Source of the DNA: Procambarus clarkii
Taxonomy: Eukaryota > Arthropoda > Malacostraca > Decapoda > Cambaridae
Direction of reading: 5' to 3'
DNA length: 64,000 bases
NCBI RefSeq assembly: GCF_040958095.1
Contig: NC_091181.1
Coordinates: 30,560,529 to 30,624,528, forward strand
Part shown: positions 10,501 through 23,600 of the stretch, piece after piece
Layout of the letters: each line of letters begins with the position of its first letter
Numbering within the stretch: position 1 is the first letter of the stretch
The notes under the pieces: model-generated
The model's database searches: none
Seen by the model: only the letters and a program-made list of their open reading frames with translations
What the model was told of the DNA's origin: nothing
Translations under genes and position numbers: made by a program

Positions 10501-11500
10501 AGTTCATTTCTTAATGAAAATTCTCGATGGGAAAAATATTGTCAACCGATGGTCATACGTACGAAAACTACAGCACAATGATTCTGTAATTTTCCTGTCA
10601 ATTGTCAAACCACTACAGGAGCCGTACACATAGTCTTGTGACATTGGTGTCATAACACATACCATCGTTCATGTAGCTGTCAACTGGGAGGCAACATGAA
10701 CGAGAAGTAGTTCAACTCTTGTGTTACTCTGACCCCTGTATTCATTGACTGGAACACACACCAGTTGTATATCCGTGTCGAATTTGCTAAATAACGCAAT
10801 CAGCTCTTTTTTAGAGGCCAAGCAACTGACTTATAGATAACATGTTATCAATAGTTAAACAGCCAATACATTGCTTACAGTCTCGTTCCCGCCCGTTTGC
10901 ACATGCCACTCAATGAAACCAGAAACAAATGACGACCGGCAGCTACCAAAGAGAACGATGACAATGTGGAACTGATGGTTCCAAGTCAAGAATGGCAACC
11001 TCACCAGAAGTCACGGCCTTGCGCATCAGCTATGAGTATCACAGTCGGTCTCAGTAGCTACGGACATCACGGTCGGCCTCACAGTAGCCATGGGCATCAC
11101 CGTGGACTTTCTGACCCGCTGAGGACATACGTCAGGTTACCAAGAGGATAATTAAGAGAATAAGCAAAGATTAGCGCGGAGCAGGCAATAATTTCGAGGT
11201 AGAACTGACACCATCAACGTCAGGGACAGACACAGCTAGGACCAGCAAGAGTACTAACCTCAGACGACAACCCAGTTACGTACCGTACCACGGGGCGTTG
11301 TGTGCGTATTGCTTCGGTTCAAATATATTAATTCATTTAAAAAAAATACCGTTGAATAACAGATTATGACCACACAGAGCGAACAATATGCAACACGAAC
11401 TGATAACTTAAATGCTTATTGAATCGCTGTCATACATAGCTTATGAGGCTTGTGTAAAAATATAAATATTTAAATGGTGTAGATATAGGTATACGCACTG
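7505..11500. other. Intergenic, AT-rich; little recognisable
   Basis: No supported gene. Short frames here lack family motifs. About 8452-8570 resembles the element whose palindromic version is at 38547-38743 (AATCACGAAGAAATTAACGT, GTGACAATATTTAACCACA, CATCATCAGAAGTG). A short GT repeat lies at 10021-10040. Confidence 0.5.
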
Positions 11501-11579
11501 AACTATATTTATATTATGTATTTGCAGTGGTGAGGTGAATGTATCTAGTCATTAGCGTGTTGGTCGCTTGGGTTGTTTT

Positions 11580-11975
11580 CAGAGGTACAATTGTGAGAAG
11601 TAGATTTGTGAGAGGTACAGCTGTAAGAGGTGTAGTTGTGAAGTACAATTGTGAGAGGTAAAATTGTGAGGTACAATTGAGAGGAGTACAGTTACGAGAT
11701 ACATTTGTGAGAGGTACAGTTCTGAGAAAGGTACAGTTATGAAAAGGGTACAGGGAATCGACTATAACCCTCCAAGGTGGTACTGGTGTCCCTGCCAATA
11801 TACTACTGTTATGACTTCACTACGGGGAGAATAAGTTGTGTGAACACTGAGTAGTTGTAAATGTCTGAGATCATTGTGAGAGTAAGTGTTGCGGTGTAGA
11901 TGTGTGAGATCTCCGAGAGAGTGTGTGTTGAGGTGTAGTTATGTGAGAGCTCCGTGAGAGTAGGTGTTACGTGTG
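11580..11975. repeat. Degenerate short tandem repeats (GTGAGAGGTACA-type)
   Basis: Irregular repeats of GTGAGAGGTACAATTGTGAG (about 11580-11745) are followed by a longer-period GTGAGAGCTCCGTGAGAGTA repeat (about 11820-11970). The frame on the - strand (Thr/Pro/Leu/Asn) is an artefact of the repeat. Confidence 0.65.
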
Positions 11976-12379
11976 CATGCGCAGGTGGCCACCGATTCGT
12001 CTGGGATAACGTGCATTATTAGGCTACTGCCGCCGTGCTCGGAGTCCTCTCCTAGGCTCCAGGCATCACTTCTCGTGTAGGTTGTATCACACTAGTGTTA
12101 TTTATGTATTTATTGATGTATAGATTAGAGTGTCTATTTACATACATGTGTGTTTTTCTACCCCCTTAAATGACCCGTTTTCTTGTGTCTTTAAATATAT
12201 TATTAACATTAGTATCAATACATATTATTAATTTTGAAGACACAGTGTGGTGTAACTAGCGACATAATCGTTCGAATGTCAACATCCACTGGTCACGTAT
12301 TGAGGCAGACTAGTCGTGTTCAATATGAATTCCTTTATGGGATGATATTGTTGGTTTAAAATTCTCCATTTAGGTTTAT

Positions 12380-12735
12380 CCGCTAAGAAACAAGATGATG
12401 CAGGAATATTTATATGACAAGCATGCAAGGGCTTGCGATGTTATCACTTTACCAAGGTTGATAGGCTTCTGTACACTGTCACAAGGAAACTGCACACCAT
12501 AAAAGTAAGGTGTGATATAACTTTACATGGAGCGTTCAATGCTCGTTTATGGTGTCATGAACGATATTTTTCGTTCCTGGCAATAGAGATAGATATAACA
12601 ATGACCAGACTAAGGCTGGGACGCACCAAACTAACGGCACATGGCTACAAATACAGGACAGATATAAATTAACTTTGTACCCACTGTCGTGTTCCAGAGA
12701 CAACTGAATATTATCTCCTTCACCGCTCCAGGACA
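12380..12735 (+). pseudogene. Non-LTR retrotransposon C-terminal fragment (I/R1-like)
   Basis: The frame reads TMTRLRLGRTKLTAHGYKY, then an internal TAA, then LCTHCRVPETTEYYLLHRSR. The pattern RLRxGxTxLTxH followed by CxxC...E(H/Y)xLLxC is typical of the region after RNase H in I- and R1-clade LINE polyproteins. The stop and a Cys-to-Arg change mark it as dead. Unrelated to the other LINE family in the window. Confidence 0.65.
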
Positions 12736-12739
12736 AAAG

Positions 12740-13920
12740 GGGTTGACCCCAAGATGGAAGAAACTTGTGGTACCCCACTCATCACATTTTTCAAGTCAAA
12801 TTCATTTCCATTTAGCACGACCCTTTTCTTCCTTTATATTAACTACTGACTTGTCGATTCAGTTACTCTGCCATTTACACCATATGCTTGTAATGTGTGC
12901 CAGTCTTTCATGTGGTATCTTATCAAAAGCTTAGAGACGACCAAGTATATTAAATCTACTTCAAGTCTTTTGTCTGAAAAGCTGGTTACAGTTTCCAAAA
13001 ATGTGAGCAAGTTTGTATGGTAGGATTTATTTTTAACGAAATCATGTTGTGTTGATTTGACTAAATTGTGCACGAACAGATGCAATACCCAAGACAACAC
13101 TTAAGTTGATCTCGGCAACACTTGTCAAATGAACCCAGACCAGAACTGGGTCTTATAAAAAAAAATTGACTCATCTTCAAACACGGCTGAACAATATTAT
13201 TATTTATATGAATGATATGGTTAGTAATTATAAAAAGAGGATGAGGCTAGGAGTGGCCTCGTGGCACTCCAACATGGCCGCTCTGACCGGCCTCAACCTC
13301 CACGAAATGAGACATACGTCGCCAACACCACTCCTGCCGGTAATATTGGTATTGAATTCCCACAGAGTCAATAATTATCTAGCACTTATTCACAGCTTCG
13401 GCTTGCAGACTCTAATATGCTAACTGTACACTCTTATAGTTTCCATGCTCATAACTGCTCGGTCAACCCCCTTTCATACCTATACGCAATAGTAAATTGG
13501 GCCCAAAACCAACGTGCGCAGATACAGGATGTTACTTATTAGTTTGTTAATGTGGGAGGCGGGATGACGACCTACCTCGGCCTCCAGGAACATATAACAG
13601 GAACCAACACCGGCGGCGTCCGTCTGTAAGGTCGTGTCATGGGGCTGAGGGTCTCCTGCTCTCCCGAGAACCCTTATATTAATCAATGAGTATTTGCAAA
13701 TTAAAGGTTTGTTTATTGATAATACAAGCCGCAATATTATACCCCGAGTAATTCTTAAGGAGCTACTCGTGTGTTTTATTCATAGACAATTTTAGATTGC
13801 TATTAATGAAGTCGACAGTAGTTCATTTGACAGTGATGGTGAGCGGCCATGGGGTCGAGGCTGCCGCTGGGGCCTTGTACAGACATAGTAATTGTTCAAC
13901 AAAATTCTTAGATTCACCTT
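12740..13920. other. Gene-less stretch
   Basis: No protein family, RNA gene or clear repeat recognised. Confidence 0.4.
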
Positions 13921-13924
13921 AGAT

Positions 13925-14163
13925 GAGCCGGTCGGCCGAGCGGACAGCACACTGGACTTGTGATCCTGTGGTCCCGGGTTCGATCCCGGGCGCCGGCGTG
14001 AAACAATGGGCAGAGTTTCTTTCACCCTATGCCCCTGTTACCTAGCAGTAAAATAGGTACCTGGGTGTTAGTCAGCTGTCACGGGCTGCTTCCTGGGGGT
14101 GGAGGTCTGGTCGAGGACCGGGCCGCGGGGACACTAAAGCCCCGAAATCATCTCAAGATAACC
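13925..14163 (+). mobile_element. tRNA-derived SINE, type 1, near full length
   Basis: The tRNA head starts GAGCCGGTCGGCCGAGCGGA and has a perfect box B (GGTTCGATCCC) closing in CGCCGGC. The body is AATGGGCAGAGTTTCTTTC and AGTAAAATAGGTACCTGGG. The tail is the GGTC/GACC hairpin, CGGGGACACTAAAGCCCCG and CTCAAGATAACC. It is highly similar to the copies at 36330 and 55028, implying recent activity. The tail is shared with the LINE at 31950-32245. Confidence 0.92.
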
Positions 14164-14477
14164 ACGCAACCCATTGTTGTGTGGCTAAAGTCCACCATTA
14201 TAAGAGTTTATGACATGATGCAGACGAGTAAGGTCCCTCTGTTGGTGTTCTACCATACTCCCAAGTGTCACTTGGCTGCCATTGTGAACTTGTATGTTGT
14301 ACCATACAGACTGATGATTCCTTCCTGTTTAATTCCTCATTATTGGTTGCATTTAAGACTTTTCAATATAGCTCCACACCACTTGCTTTTGTTGTTGTCC
14401 TTTCTAAAAGGTGGATGCTATCCTGGAAGATACAATTCCCCTTCAATTATACCTTCTCGTCCCTAGTGTTTCTTTAA

Positions 14478-14556
14478 CGTGGGGGGGGGGGGTTAGAAAT
14501 AGCCTAAGCTACGCTATCCCTTTGAGATGTATTTCTGTCTTATCTCAATAAACATA
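14478..14556 (+). mobile_element. G-run plus AATAAA 3'-end repeat (copy 1)
   Basis: A G13 run, then AGAAATAGCCTAAGCTACGC, ATCCCTTTGAGATGTATTTC and CTCAATAAACATACTTGAAC. Other copies are at 25690-25776 (-) and 31330-31405 (+). It looks like the 3' end of a retroelement with its own polyadenylation signal. Confidence 0.7.
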
Positions 14557-15599
14557 CTTGAACTTTATGTTTCTTTGATGCGTTGATATCATTTCAGCCT
14601 CGGTGATGCACACAATGCCTCAAAAATATTTACTAGGATTCTGGCATTTGTGTAGAAGCAATTTAAACTAGCATTGCCCCTAGGGTGCCGAGGGATTGTT
14701 CCTGTGTTCTGCACACTATTATTCTGTATGTTGCCCACTTTTTGTACCTGCTTGTCATTATAGACATAAGAGAAAATCTATAGGAGCTATGATGAGGATT
14801 CGAAGCTATGCAGTGGGTATAATTCCACGCACACGCCCCAGACAACCAGGCCAGGACATGGTAAAAGGATTGCAACCTGGAGTTCTACTGAACACACTTG
14901 GGTTTTCCGATACATCAGGAATTGATACATTACGTTAGTGTGATTACTCTTGTGTGCATAGACATACAAGGTTAGGTCTGTCTGGCTGGGTGAAGGACTA
15001 TGTCCTCCATCCACTGTTATGATAACCTGATCTTTAGTTATGAAACTCTGTATCAGTCTGTGTTTCTTAACTACTCTAGTTATTCTCAGTTCCTTGTCAT
15101 TGTTTGCTGTTCTACTGTGAGGTCTGGGGGAGTAAACTTAGTTATACCCCATGTAGGACCTTTTAGTTTGTGTTACCTTCTGAGTATCCATGTGTGTTCC
15201 ATCCATCCAGCCTCCATCCACCCAAGAGGCTAGATGGATGCACTTGCTGTTACCAGTGCTTTATCCACCACTGGACTCTGGTCTGGGTGTTGGGCATGTC
15301 CAGAGACCTGGAAGTTTTATGAATGTGTGTACTGTACCATCATAGCCAATGCACCAGAGGGTCAACCTAGAAACAAAATGTGGTAATTGTGTAAACAACA
15401 GTGACAGCAGCAGTGAAGAGAAATCTATGAAGATTTTGGTAGTGTGTTGTTGTACTAGTTCTCCTGTATAACTAATTCAAATTTTCCTGCTGGGTCTCCC
15501 CAACTCATGAATGCGAGGAACTGGGTAATGAAGATAAAAAAATATTTGATGCTAAATACTCTCCACAAATATTTTTTGATATATAAAGATACAAATAAG
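14557..15599. other. Intergenic between SINE-rich DNA and the WH2 gene 3' end
   Basis: No gene recognised. Short frames on both strands lack motifs. Confidence 0.45.
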
Positions 15600-16615
15600 A
15601 GATGATGATTCCAATAAAATTTATTGGAGAAAATATACTTCTACATTATGTACATAGCAACAGAAATGTGTATATTGAAGTGTAAACAAAATAATAACAG
15701 AAAACAATGTAAAGCATAACATACATTAATTGGCCAAAAACAATTGTCTTGTCACAAGAACAGTTCTGTCCTTATGACTGACAAGATACCACTGGAGAAA
15801 CTATATTTGATTCACTCAGTATTGTAAGGATAAAGCTAAGAACGACAGATTTTCGAAGATGGCTGTACATGAATTCAAATACTGCTCTGATACTTATATG
15901 AAAGAAATATGTAACCTTAAATGAAAAGCTTAGAAATAAAAGTAATCAAAATGGTTATGCACTCATGAAAACCTTTATTATAATTACTTATGTTCCAAGG
16001 CTATAATGGCCTGATTTTATTAAAACTAACAAAATCTCCTTTAAATATCACTGAAACAATGTACTGTATAAAAATCTACATACAGCAGCACCAATAATAT
16101 AACTGAGTATCATTACAAGTATTAACTCAGAAGCACTATTACAAGTGCTAATTCAAAAATAAACATTCTAAATGGTTGAGTTTAACATATGTTTTTCATA
16201 TATTCATTTAGCAAGATATTGTAATATAATACCTTCAAAATATTGTATCTACAAAACTGATATAATATACTGTACAAGACTATACAAAGTTCAGCACTGA
16301 ACCAGAGCATCAATGAAGTAAGGGTCTACAGAAACTACAAAATACATAGTTACAATGTCCAATATGGAGAATATACCAGAAACTCATTCCAAAAGGCAAA
16401 AAATGCCTTTTAAATCATAACTGAAAACCAATATACCATACAGCACTTCTCAAGTACTCAAGGTACTGTATCAAGGATGCTACCTGTTTTCTTTTTCACT
16501 GAGGGTTAGTAGCTATTTAATCACATTAGTCTTTTCTGTTTTACATCATGACCAATACAAAATTTGGATTACTCACCATTATGTTTTGCATTTAATCTCA
16601 ATTATGAAAACACAC
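15600..16615 (-). other. Probable 3'UTR of the WH2-motif gene
   Basis: An AT-rich, repeat-free kilobase directly follows the stop at 16616. A - strand AATAAA signal lies at 15625-15620, so cleavage is expected near 15600. Lack of transposon debris contrasts with flanking DNA and fits a UTR. Confidence 0.55.
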
Positions 16616-17623
16616 TTATATACGTGTTCTCCGAAGTGATTTCATACCTCCATGATTCTTGATGGCCATCATGAGTTCTTCACGAGCATCCAATTCTGGT
16701 CCGGTTTTTGACGAAATTATTTTCTTTCCCGATGCAGTACGTCTTTCTTCACTCATTGCTTTTGGTGCTGGAGGTGGTGGTGGTGGGGCCATAGGGGGTG
16801 CTGGAGGTGGTGGTGGAGGCACACTGCTAAATTGATTTCCTGGTGCTGAAGAAATAGCAGCAGCACTAGCTGGCAGTTGTGGTGGAGCAGTGCTTGAGGA
16901 TTCTGGGGGTGTTGTAGCTCTCAAGCCAGCTGGTACAGGTCGAAGTTGCACAATAGGAAATGCTGGGCCAGAAGGTGGACTGACACGGGAAGGTGGGGTG
17001 TGTGTAGGCGAGGTGCGAACAGGCGAGGTGCGTGGGGGTGAAATACGAGATGGTGATGTACGAGGTGGTGAGATACGGGTAACACCTTGAGATGGTAGAG
17101 GGGCTTTTGGAACAGCAGCAACTAGCCTTGCAGATGTAGGTGCCTCTGGTCCTTGAGTTGACAAAGCAGTTGGTACAGAACCATTCACAGAAGGAGGAGA
17201 GACAGATGAACGGGCCTGTGGTTGTGAAGGCTGTGAACTCTTCAATGCATTTGATACAATTCTGCTATGGATTGTGCCTCCTTGATTTGGTGGTTCTTCT
17301 CCTGGTTGTCTAAATCCTCGAACTACCGGAGCCGTTCGTGGCTGCCCCCTCTGATCATTGTTAAGTTGAACTACTGACCTCACTTTGTCCTTCACTGGAG
17401 GTGCCCCAGCGGGTTGCTCATTTTTGTCCGATAGTGTTACTACAGAAGTATAACGTGGTCCTCCAACCTCGGGTTCCACTTCCTTTGGTATTGTTACTGA
17501 AGCAGCGTTTGCTATCTTTGGAGGAACTGAGCTGTTATCTCCATTATAATAGTATGGCGGTGGAGGTTCATGCACAACTGCCTGCTGACCAAAATATGTT
17601 AAAGGCCTTGTTACCTCAGGGTC
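16616..17623 (-). CDS. WH2 gene exon 9 (polyproline, WH2-like C-terminus, stop)
   Basis: 335 residues and TAA (16618-16616). It starts DPEVTRPLTYFGQQ after the acceptor TTTCATTCTAG. It contains tandem RISPPRTSP-type repeats (possible proline-directed phosphorylation or SH3 sites), two proline runs, and the terminal WH2-like segment at the last 22 residues. The antisense frame here is a shadow. Confidence 0.88.
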   Translation of the reverse strand, partial: DPEVTRPLTYFGQQAVVHEPPPPYYYNGDNSSVPPKIANAASVTIPKEVEPEVGGPRYTSVVTLSDKNEQPAGAPPVKDKVRSVVQLNNDQRGQPRTAPVVRGFRQPGEEPPNQGGTIHSRIVSNALKSSQPSQPQARSSVSPPSVNGSVPTALSTQGPEAPTSARLVAAVPKAPLPSQGVTRISPPRTSPSRISPPRTSPVRTSPTHTPPSRVSPPSGPAFPIVQLRPVPAGLRATTPPESSSTAPPQLPASAAAISSAPGNQFSSVPPPPPPAPPMAPPPPPPAPKAMSEERRTASGKKIISSKTGPELDAREELMMAIKNHGGMKSLRRTRI

Positions 17624-20600
17624 CTAGAATGAAAATATAGGTTTGACTTTAGTAAAATATATACTTTTATCTTTAAAAACATAGCATAGATTATTATTGT
17701 TCTCTGATATTTAAAGGTTGCATGCAATAAAAAAAAAATTGCATCACCAAAATAAGAGTAAAAATTAATGTGTGTTACTCTGGCAAAGAGTCCTCATTAT
17801 ACAAACATTCATTTTACAAACACCTGCCCATACAAACATCCTCCCAAGTCCCCAGTGTCTCTCTTTGCATGTCTGTACGTGACCATTCTCCTCAAACTTT
17901 GCTTTTGCCCAAGACAGTTTAGAAAAGACATCTTGAGAGTACTTAAAGACTCCCAAATCTTTATCTACAGCTGTTAAACATTGTTGGCAGCCTTCCGGTA
18001 CCTTCAAGACATCTTTCCTAAGCTGTTTTAGGCAAAGATAAAAAACAAACTGGTAGCGAATAATAGCCATTTTATATGCTTTGGAGGCATAAGCAATCAG
18101 AAAATTTCACCGACTATCCAGAAAACAAAAAAAAAAATTACAGTGTAATAGAAATACTATGTACAGTATATAGTATACAATGATCTCACCTGTGGAGGAG
18201 AATCTTGACGGGAATTTCGGCGAGGAGGTCGGGTGGGTTCAGACACTTCCTGATCATTCTGCATACCCAAATCTTGACGTTTTTCTTCTAGTTCTCGCCA
18301 AAAGGCAGTCTTGTCTGGTTGTGGCTGTACAAACTTTGGTTGTTGTTGCTGAGGCTGTACAATCTGCGGCTTTGGCTGTTGTTGCTGAGGCTGTACAATC
18401 TGCGGCTTTGGCTGTTGTTGCTGCTGCCGTGGTGGTTGTTGTGGCTGCTGTTGCTGCTGTGGTTGTTGCTGTGGCTGCTGTGGTTGTTGCCAAGATTGTT
18501 GCTGTGGCTGCTGTTGCTGCTGTACAAATTGAGGCTTTGGTGGTGGTGGTTGTGCTTGCTGTTGCTGCATTGGCTGTTGCTGTTGCCACTGCTGTTGTGG
18601 TTGTTGCTGTTGCCACTGCTGTTGTGGTTGTTGCTGTTGCACAAACTGAACAAACTGTTGTTGCTGATCAGGTGGGAGAAACTGATACTGTAGTGGCTGA
18701 GTAACCTGATCCTGCTGCTGTTGTGGAGGCCATTGGTATGGCCTAGTTTCAGGTTTGACCGAGTCTGCAGGACGGGAGTAACCTCTAGGACCTATGAATG
18801 TAGTGCGAGGAGGGGTTCTTTGACGTTCCTCCGATACAGGTGGAGGAGAGGAGAGGTCTTGAGTAGATTGTGAACGTGGAGCTGATGTAACATAGTCACG
18901 GTCTTGGTATACTCCCACAGACTGAGGAGGTCGTTCCATCCATGCTCCAACACTTACACTAGGCTCCTCACCCCACCTGTAGCAAGAAAATAATAATTAA
19001 AAATATTATATATAAAAAAAAGTGCCTCTGCTTCATACAGTAGGCCGCAGTACAGCACTGTATACATTGCTATCTGTATATATTGCTCTCTCTCTTTCTG
19101 TCTTTCATATTGTTCTTTTTGCCATTAAGCCTTCTGTAGTTTTCTGTATTCATATTAACTCTTATGGTATACTTTCATTTTCACCTATCACCCTACAGCT
19201 TTACCCTATATACTGAATTTCTCTAACACATTTTGCTTAGCACGACTTTATAATGGTTCAGGATGCACCAAAACATCTTAACTTCTTATATTTTTAGATG
19301 TGTGGGTTAGGTGTCTAATTTTCAGTCAAGTTATTATGACTTACTATCTGCAGAACATTCATCAATCACCTACATATCTTAAATTTCCCCCTTAAAAAAA
19401 AAGATACGGATAATGCCTAGACACTTTGATTCCTTACAAATGCCAATAATTTCTGAAAAAATTACCAGGGCCAGCAAAATCAAGATAAGAGAGGAGACAA
19501 TATTAATTCATGCACTGATTAAGATGAACACAGTTCACTCCTTTGGGTACATTTAAATGCCAAGGCTTCGATAGGACATAGAAATTAATAAAATGACCAT
19601 TTGTAAAGCTTATCAAATTCCATTATAACTTTTTTCTCTTACCTCCTTGGTTGTACATTGCTGGGCCTTCCAAAATCATTAGTTGATAGCTGGCCCATGT
19701 TTGTGGTGATATTATGCACATTCTGATTCAGGCGAGGTATAGAGGTGCGTACCTGAGGAAAAAAATGCATTTCATAAATATGACATATTAAAGGGAAACT
19801 CTACAATCTGCCTTATTTAACAAACATGCAAAGCAGTTGTCATTTACATGTTACCTTGAGGTTACCTTGAGGTGCTTCCGGGGCTTAGTGTCCCCGCGGC
19901 CCGGTCGTTGACCAGGCCTCCTGGTTGCTGGACTGATCAACCAGGCTGTTAGACGCGGCTGCTCGCAGCCTGACGTATGAGTCAGGCTATGAGTCATGTA
20001 AATTAATCAGAAAAAAAATCTATGGAAAAGATGAGGACTGCCTCAACCAATTCACAAGTCCCCATGAAAGCAGTGGTTGATTTAAATGAGTAAATGAGAG
20101 TGATTAAAACAGAATGGGAACCTGCAGTTACTGGAAGGATAATGTAGTGATTAATTTCAGGGCAGAACAACATTAAGTAGAGCTGCAGTGTGCCCAAAAA
20201 AAGAACTTATGTGGTGACTGAAGCCAGCCACTTAACTAATGGATGGGCAAAATGATTGCTAAGCAATAATATATGCTACTAGACACAAATTAATTATTTT
20301 TTACAAAATACTGTATATACCACCTTCGTTAATGGCAACTCAGTAATAGACAATTATGTTATAAAACTTATAAATTATAGGATGAATACTGTATATTAAA
20401 TTTGTATAATTTCACAATTAATTAGTGCAACACATTAAAAACAAGTTCTGAGATATGAAATACAGTAGTTTTAAAAACTAGTACAGCCATCTCTTCCAGC
20501 ATCCAAACACACTGCCAGTACATACTGTGGCCTTCAGGGAACACCTGCACATAGTAGGTAAGCATCAAGTAAAGGATCTGCGAATAATGATGATTGATGA

Positions 20601-23600
20601 CCTAACGTTTAGGGAACAAACACGCAAATATATCATCAGCTAGAAAAATGATAAGATGGATTATGAGAACCTTCAAATCCTGGGATCCCAAAAATACATG
20701 GCTCCTACTATTCAAATCACTTGTGCTGTACTGTCTAAAGTATTGCTTTATACTCGCTTCCTTCATCAGAACAGGAGAGATTGCTGAAATAGAGGGAATA
20801 GAGAGAACATATTCGGAGTGCTTATACACGATAAAGCACCTAAATTATTGGGATTGTCTTAAAGCTCTCAAAACGTACTCTCTAGAAAGGAGACGAGAGG
20901 GTATTAAATAATATATGTATACTGTAGATAGAAAATACTGGTCCATAATTTGTACAGTAAAATAACAATGTATTGGAGTGAACACTATGGAAGGAAATGC
21001 AAAATAGAGCCAGTGAAGAGTAGAGGAGTCATATGGACCATCAGAGAACACTGCATGAACATCAGAGGCCCACAGTTGTTCAATATCCTCCCAGCAAATA
21101 TAAAAAATATTGCTGGAACAAAAGTGGGAGTCTTCAAGAAAAAACTGAACAGTTTTCTGCAAGAAGTACAGAGCCAACCAGGTTGTACTGCAGTGTGGGC
21201 TGCTCCAAGCAAAAAGTCTGTTGGACCAAGCTCTCACGTCAAGCCTAGCCCTGGACTAGGGGAGTAAAAGAACTCCCACATTGAACATCCAGGTACAATC
21301 CAAATACTGTATATTATTTGCACAGCATCCCATCAAGACCACAACATAGTTTGTGACACACACCACATTGTGTTTGGATGTTGAATAAATTGATTGGTTA
21401 GATAAAAAAAAATACATCAATTAGTTATTTGAAGGTCTCACAGACTTTTACTGTGCATACATCCAAATTTTAAGTGTTCTAACACTTTTGCTTTTGCCGG
21501 TGTGGATTAAGAGCCATATAAGACTAGCTCTCATCTCTATGAATGTCAACCAACATGACTCATACATGCTTTTGCCGAAACCCACATATTGTACTGTACA
21601 GTAACACAATTTAATGCAATTCAAATACAATATTAATACATTTGGTAGGCATGCCATTTATATTTAAGAAATCCTTTGCACCTGTATGGAAAAAATGATT
21701 TAGAACCAAACATACTTGAGAATCATCTGTTTCTCTTGGACCATCTTCAAACTGTATGTTGATGACTCGCTCCACTGGCCCCTTTTTTTCTACAGAAGGA
21801 TTACGTGCCTCAACGAGCTCTGGTCCGCCATTAGCACTAGTTGGTGTCTGCGACATTATGTCACGTAAAACCTGCAGAAAATCACTAGTTTTAAGAATTA
21901 TACATGTACAAATTATCTGATGTACACTAATATAGAATTACAATCATTGCTGAAAGAACAATCCTATGTACACATGTAGAGTAAATAATTAATACATGTA
22001 TCATTATCTTCACCTTGTCAAATATCAGCCAATTAATTTATATTTCTGTATAAATAACCATTCTAAGTTTAGTAACTCGTACAACAAATATGGCAAGGTT
22101 CACACACTCACCCTCACTCTCTGGCTAATGTATGTATGCCACGCAATAAAACTAAACATATGTAGAGAACATCTTGCATCTAACTAGAATCAAAATTTAT
22201 TCACCTTTATGTTATTTGTCCACCTATTAGTTTTATTTACTAACCACATTATTAATATCATTCTCTAATATTGGTTGAAATAAATTATCACCACCACCAT
22301 CACATAATTTATCGTGCAAATTACAGTATGATGCTACCAACATGTCAGCTACTGTTTAATAATGTAGGTCCTATAGCTTCCAGAATCAGCCTAGTCATCT
22401 ATCCAAATTGTGCAAACTCATTGTAATTAACTAACAATCAATTAAACCAAAAATGATCATTTACTGCATTATTTTATTTTCATTAAGTTAGGTTTAAGAC
22501 ATACCTGAATCATTATACATAATGTAGGACTTTGCTGGATATACAATACATTTAAGATTTTATTGATGTACATGACAAGTAAAATAAACTGTCTAACATC
22601 AGATATCTTCCACATGTACCTCGGGCACACCTCATTAACCTACATATTAATATTAGACTTGGATGGTCTCCAACACACAAGGTTCACATCTACCTCCATA
22701 TAAGAATTGGAGGGCCACTCAAGCAGTATGTCATTTGGCAACCTCATTTCTAAAGTCATAAAAATCTGCTCAAAGTTGTAGCTTCCCATTGCACTTAATG
22801 CTAGTGTCAACTTTTCATACATAATTGTGGCACATACTTCACATTTAAAGTCCCAGACCAAACCAAGAGAGTAAACTGATAAAACCAAGAGTAATACATT
22901 TTCTGTGGGATACACAGATAAACATTAATTTACCTTTTGGTTTAGAGGGAAGGCATTACACCAGTTTATTTTCATAATGAGCTGGGCTCCCGAGTTAAAA
23001 CACAATTAAGTACAAATAAATTAGAACGTGTGACTTACCCCGACACTCTGCAGCTGTGGAGGGTTGGAGGCGAGGGGTGCCACTCGACTATGTAGCACGT
23101 GTTGGTTCTGTAGCAGCTGTTGCTGCCACTTGAAGAAATCCTGTTGGAGCTTCATGAATTCGTCTGCCAGTCGGGCATCGTGGGGCATCATATCATCGCC
23201 TCCCATGCTTTGCATGCTGAACATTCCTGGCATCCCTGGCATCCCAGGCATCCCTGGCATACCAGACATTCCATTCCCACCTCCATTATCATTACCACCA
23301 CTCCCTGGAAATTAAACAGAATACAGTAATTAAAATGCAGCACAAATAATCAAAGTGGCACAAAAATTTACCAGTAATATTGTATATCATGTGTAAAATA
23401 CATACATACAAAAGTTGTCTAAGTAAATTGTCAAGCAAACTGTAGCATGTTCAACATGACATAACATGCTCGGTATGCTTTGACAAATTACAATTTAATG
23501 TAATTTTAATAAGATTGTGAAAACTATTGCCCTGGACCCCTGCTATGGAATATTTAAATGAATTCATATATCTATCAAGCCCATGTTAATGTTATGTGGC

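Noticed and set aside
13925..14000. Functional tRNA gene in the SINE head
   Set aside because: The same head is attached to the same body and tail at several loci, so it is a SINE promoter. The D and anticodon arms are imperfect.
18180..18704. Antisense and alternate frames (Leu-, Val-, Ala/Thr- or Asn/Ser-rich) over the Gln tract
   Set aside because: Shadows of the CAA/CAG-encoded Gln/Pro region in exon 8, which is supported by splice phase on both sides.
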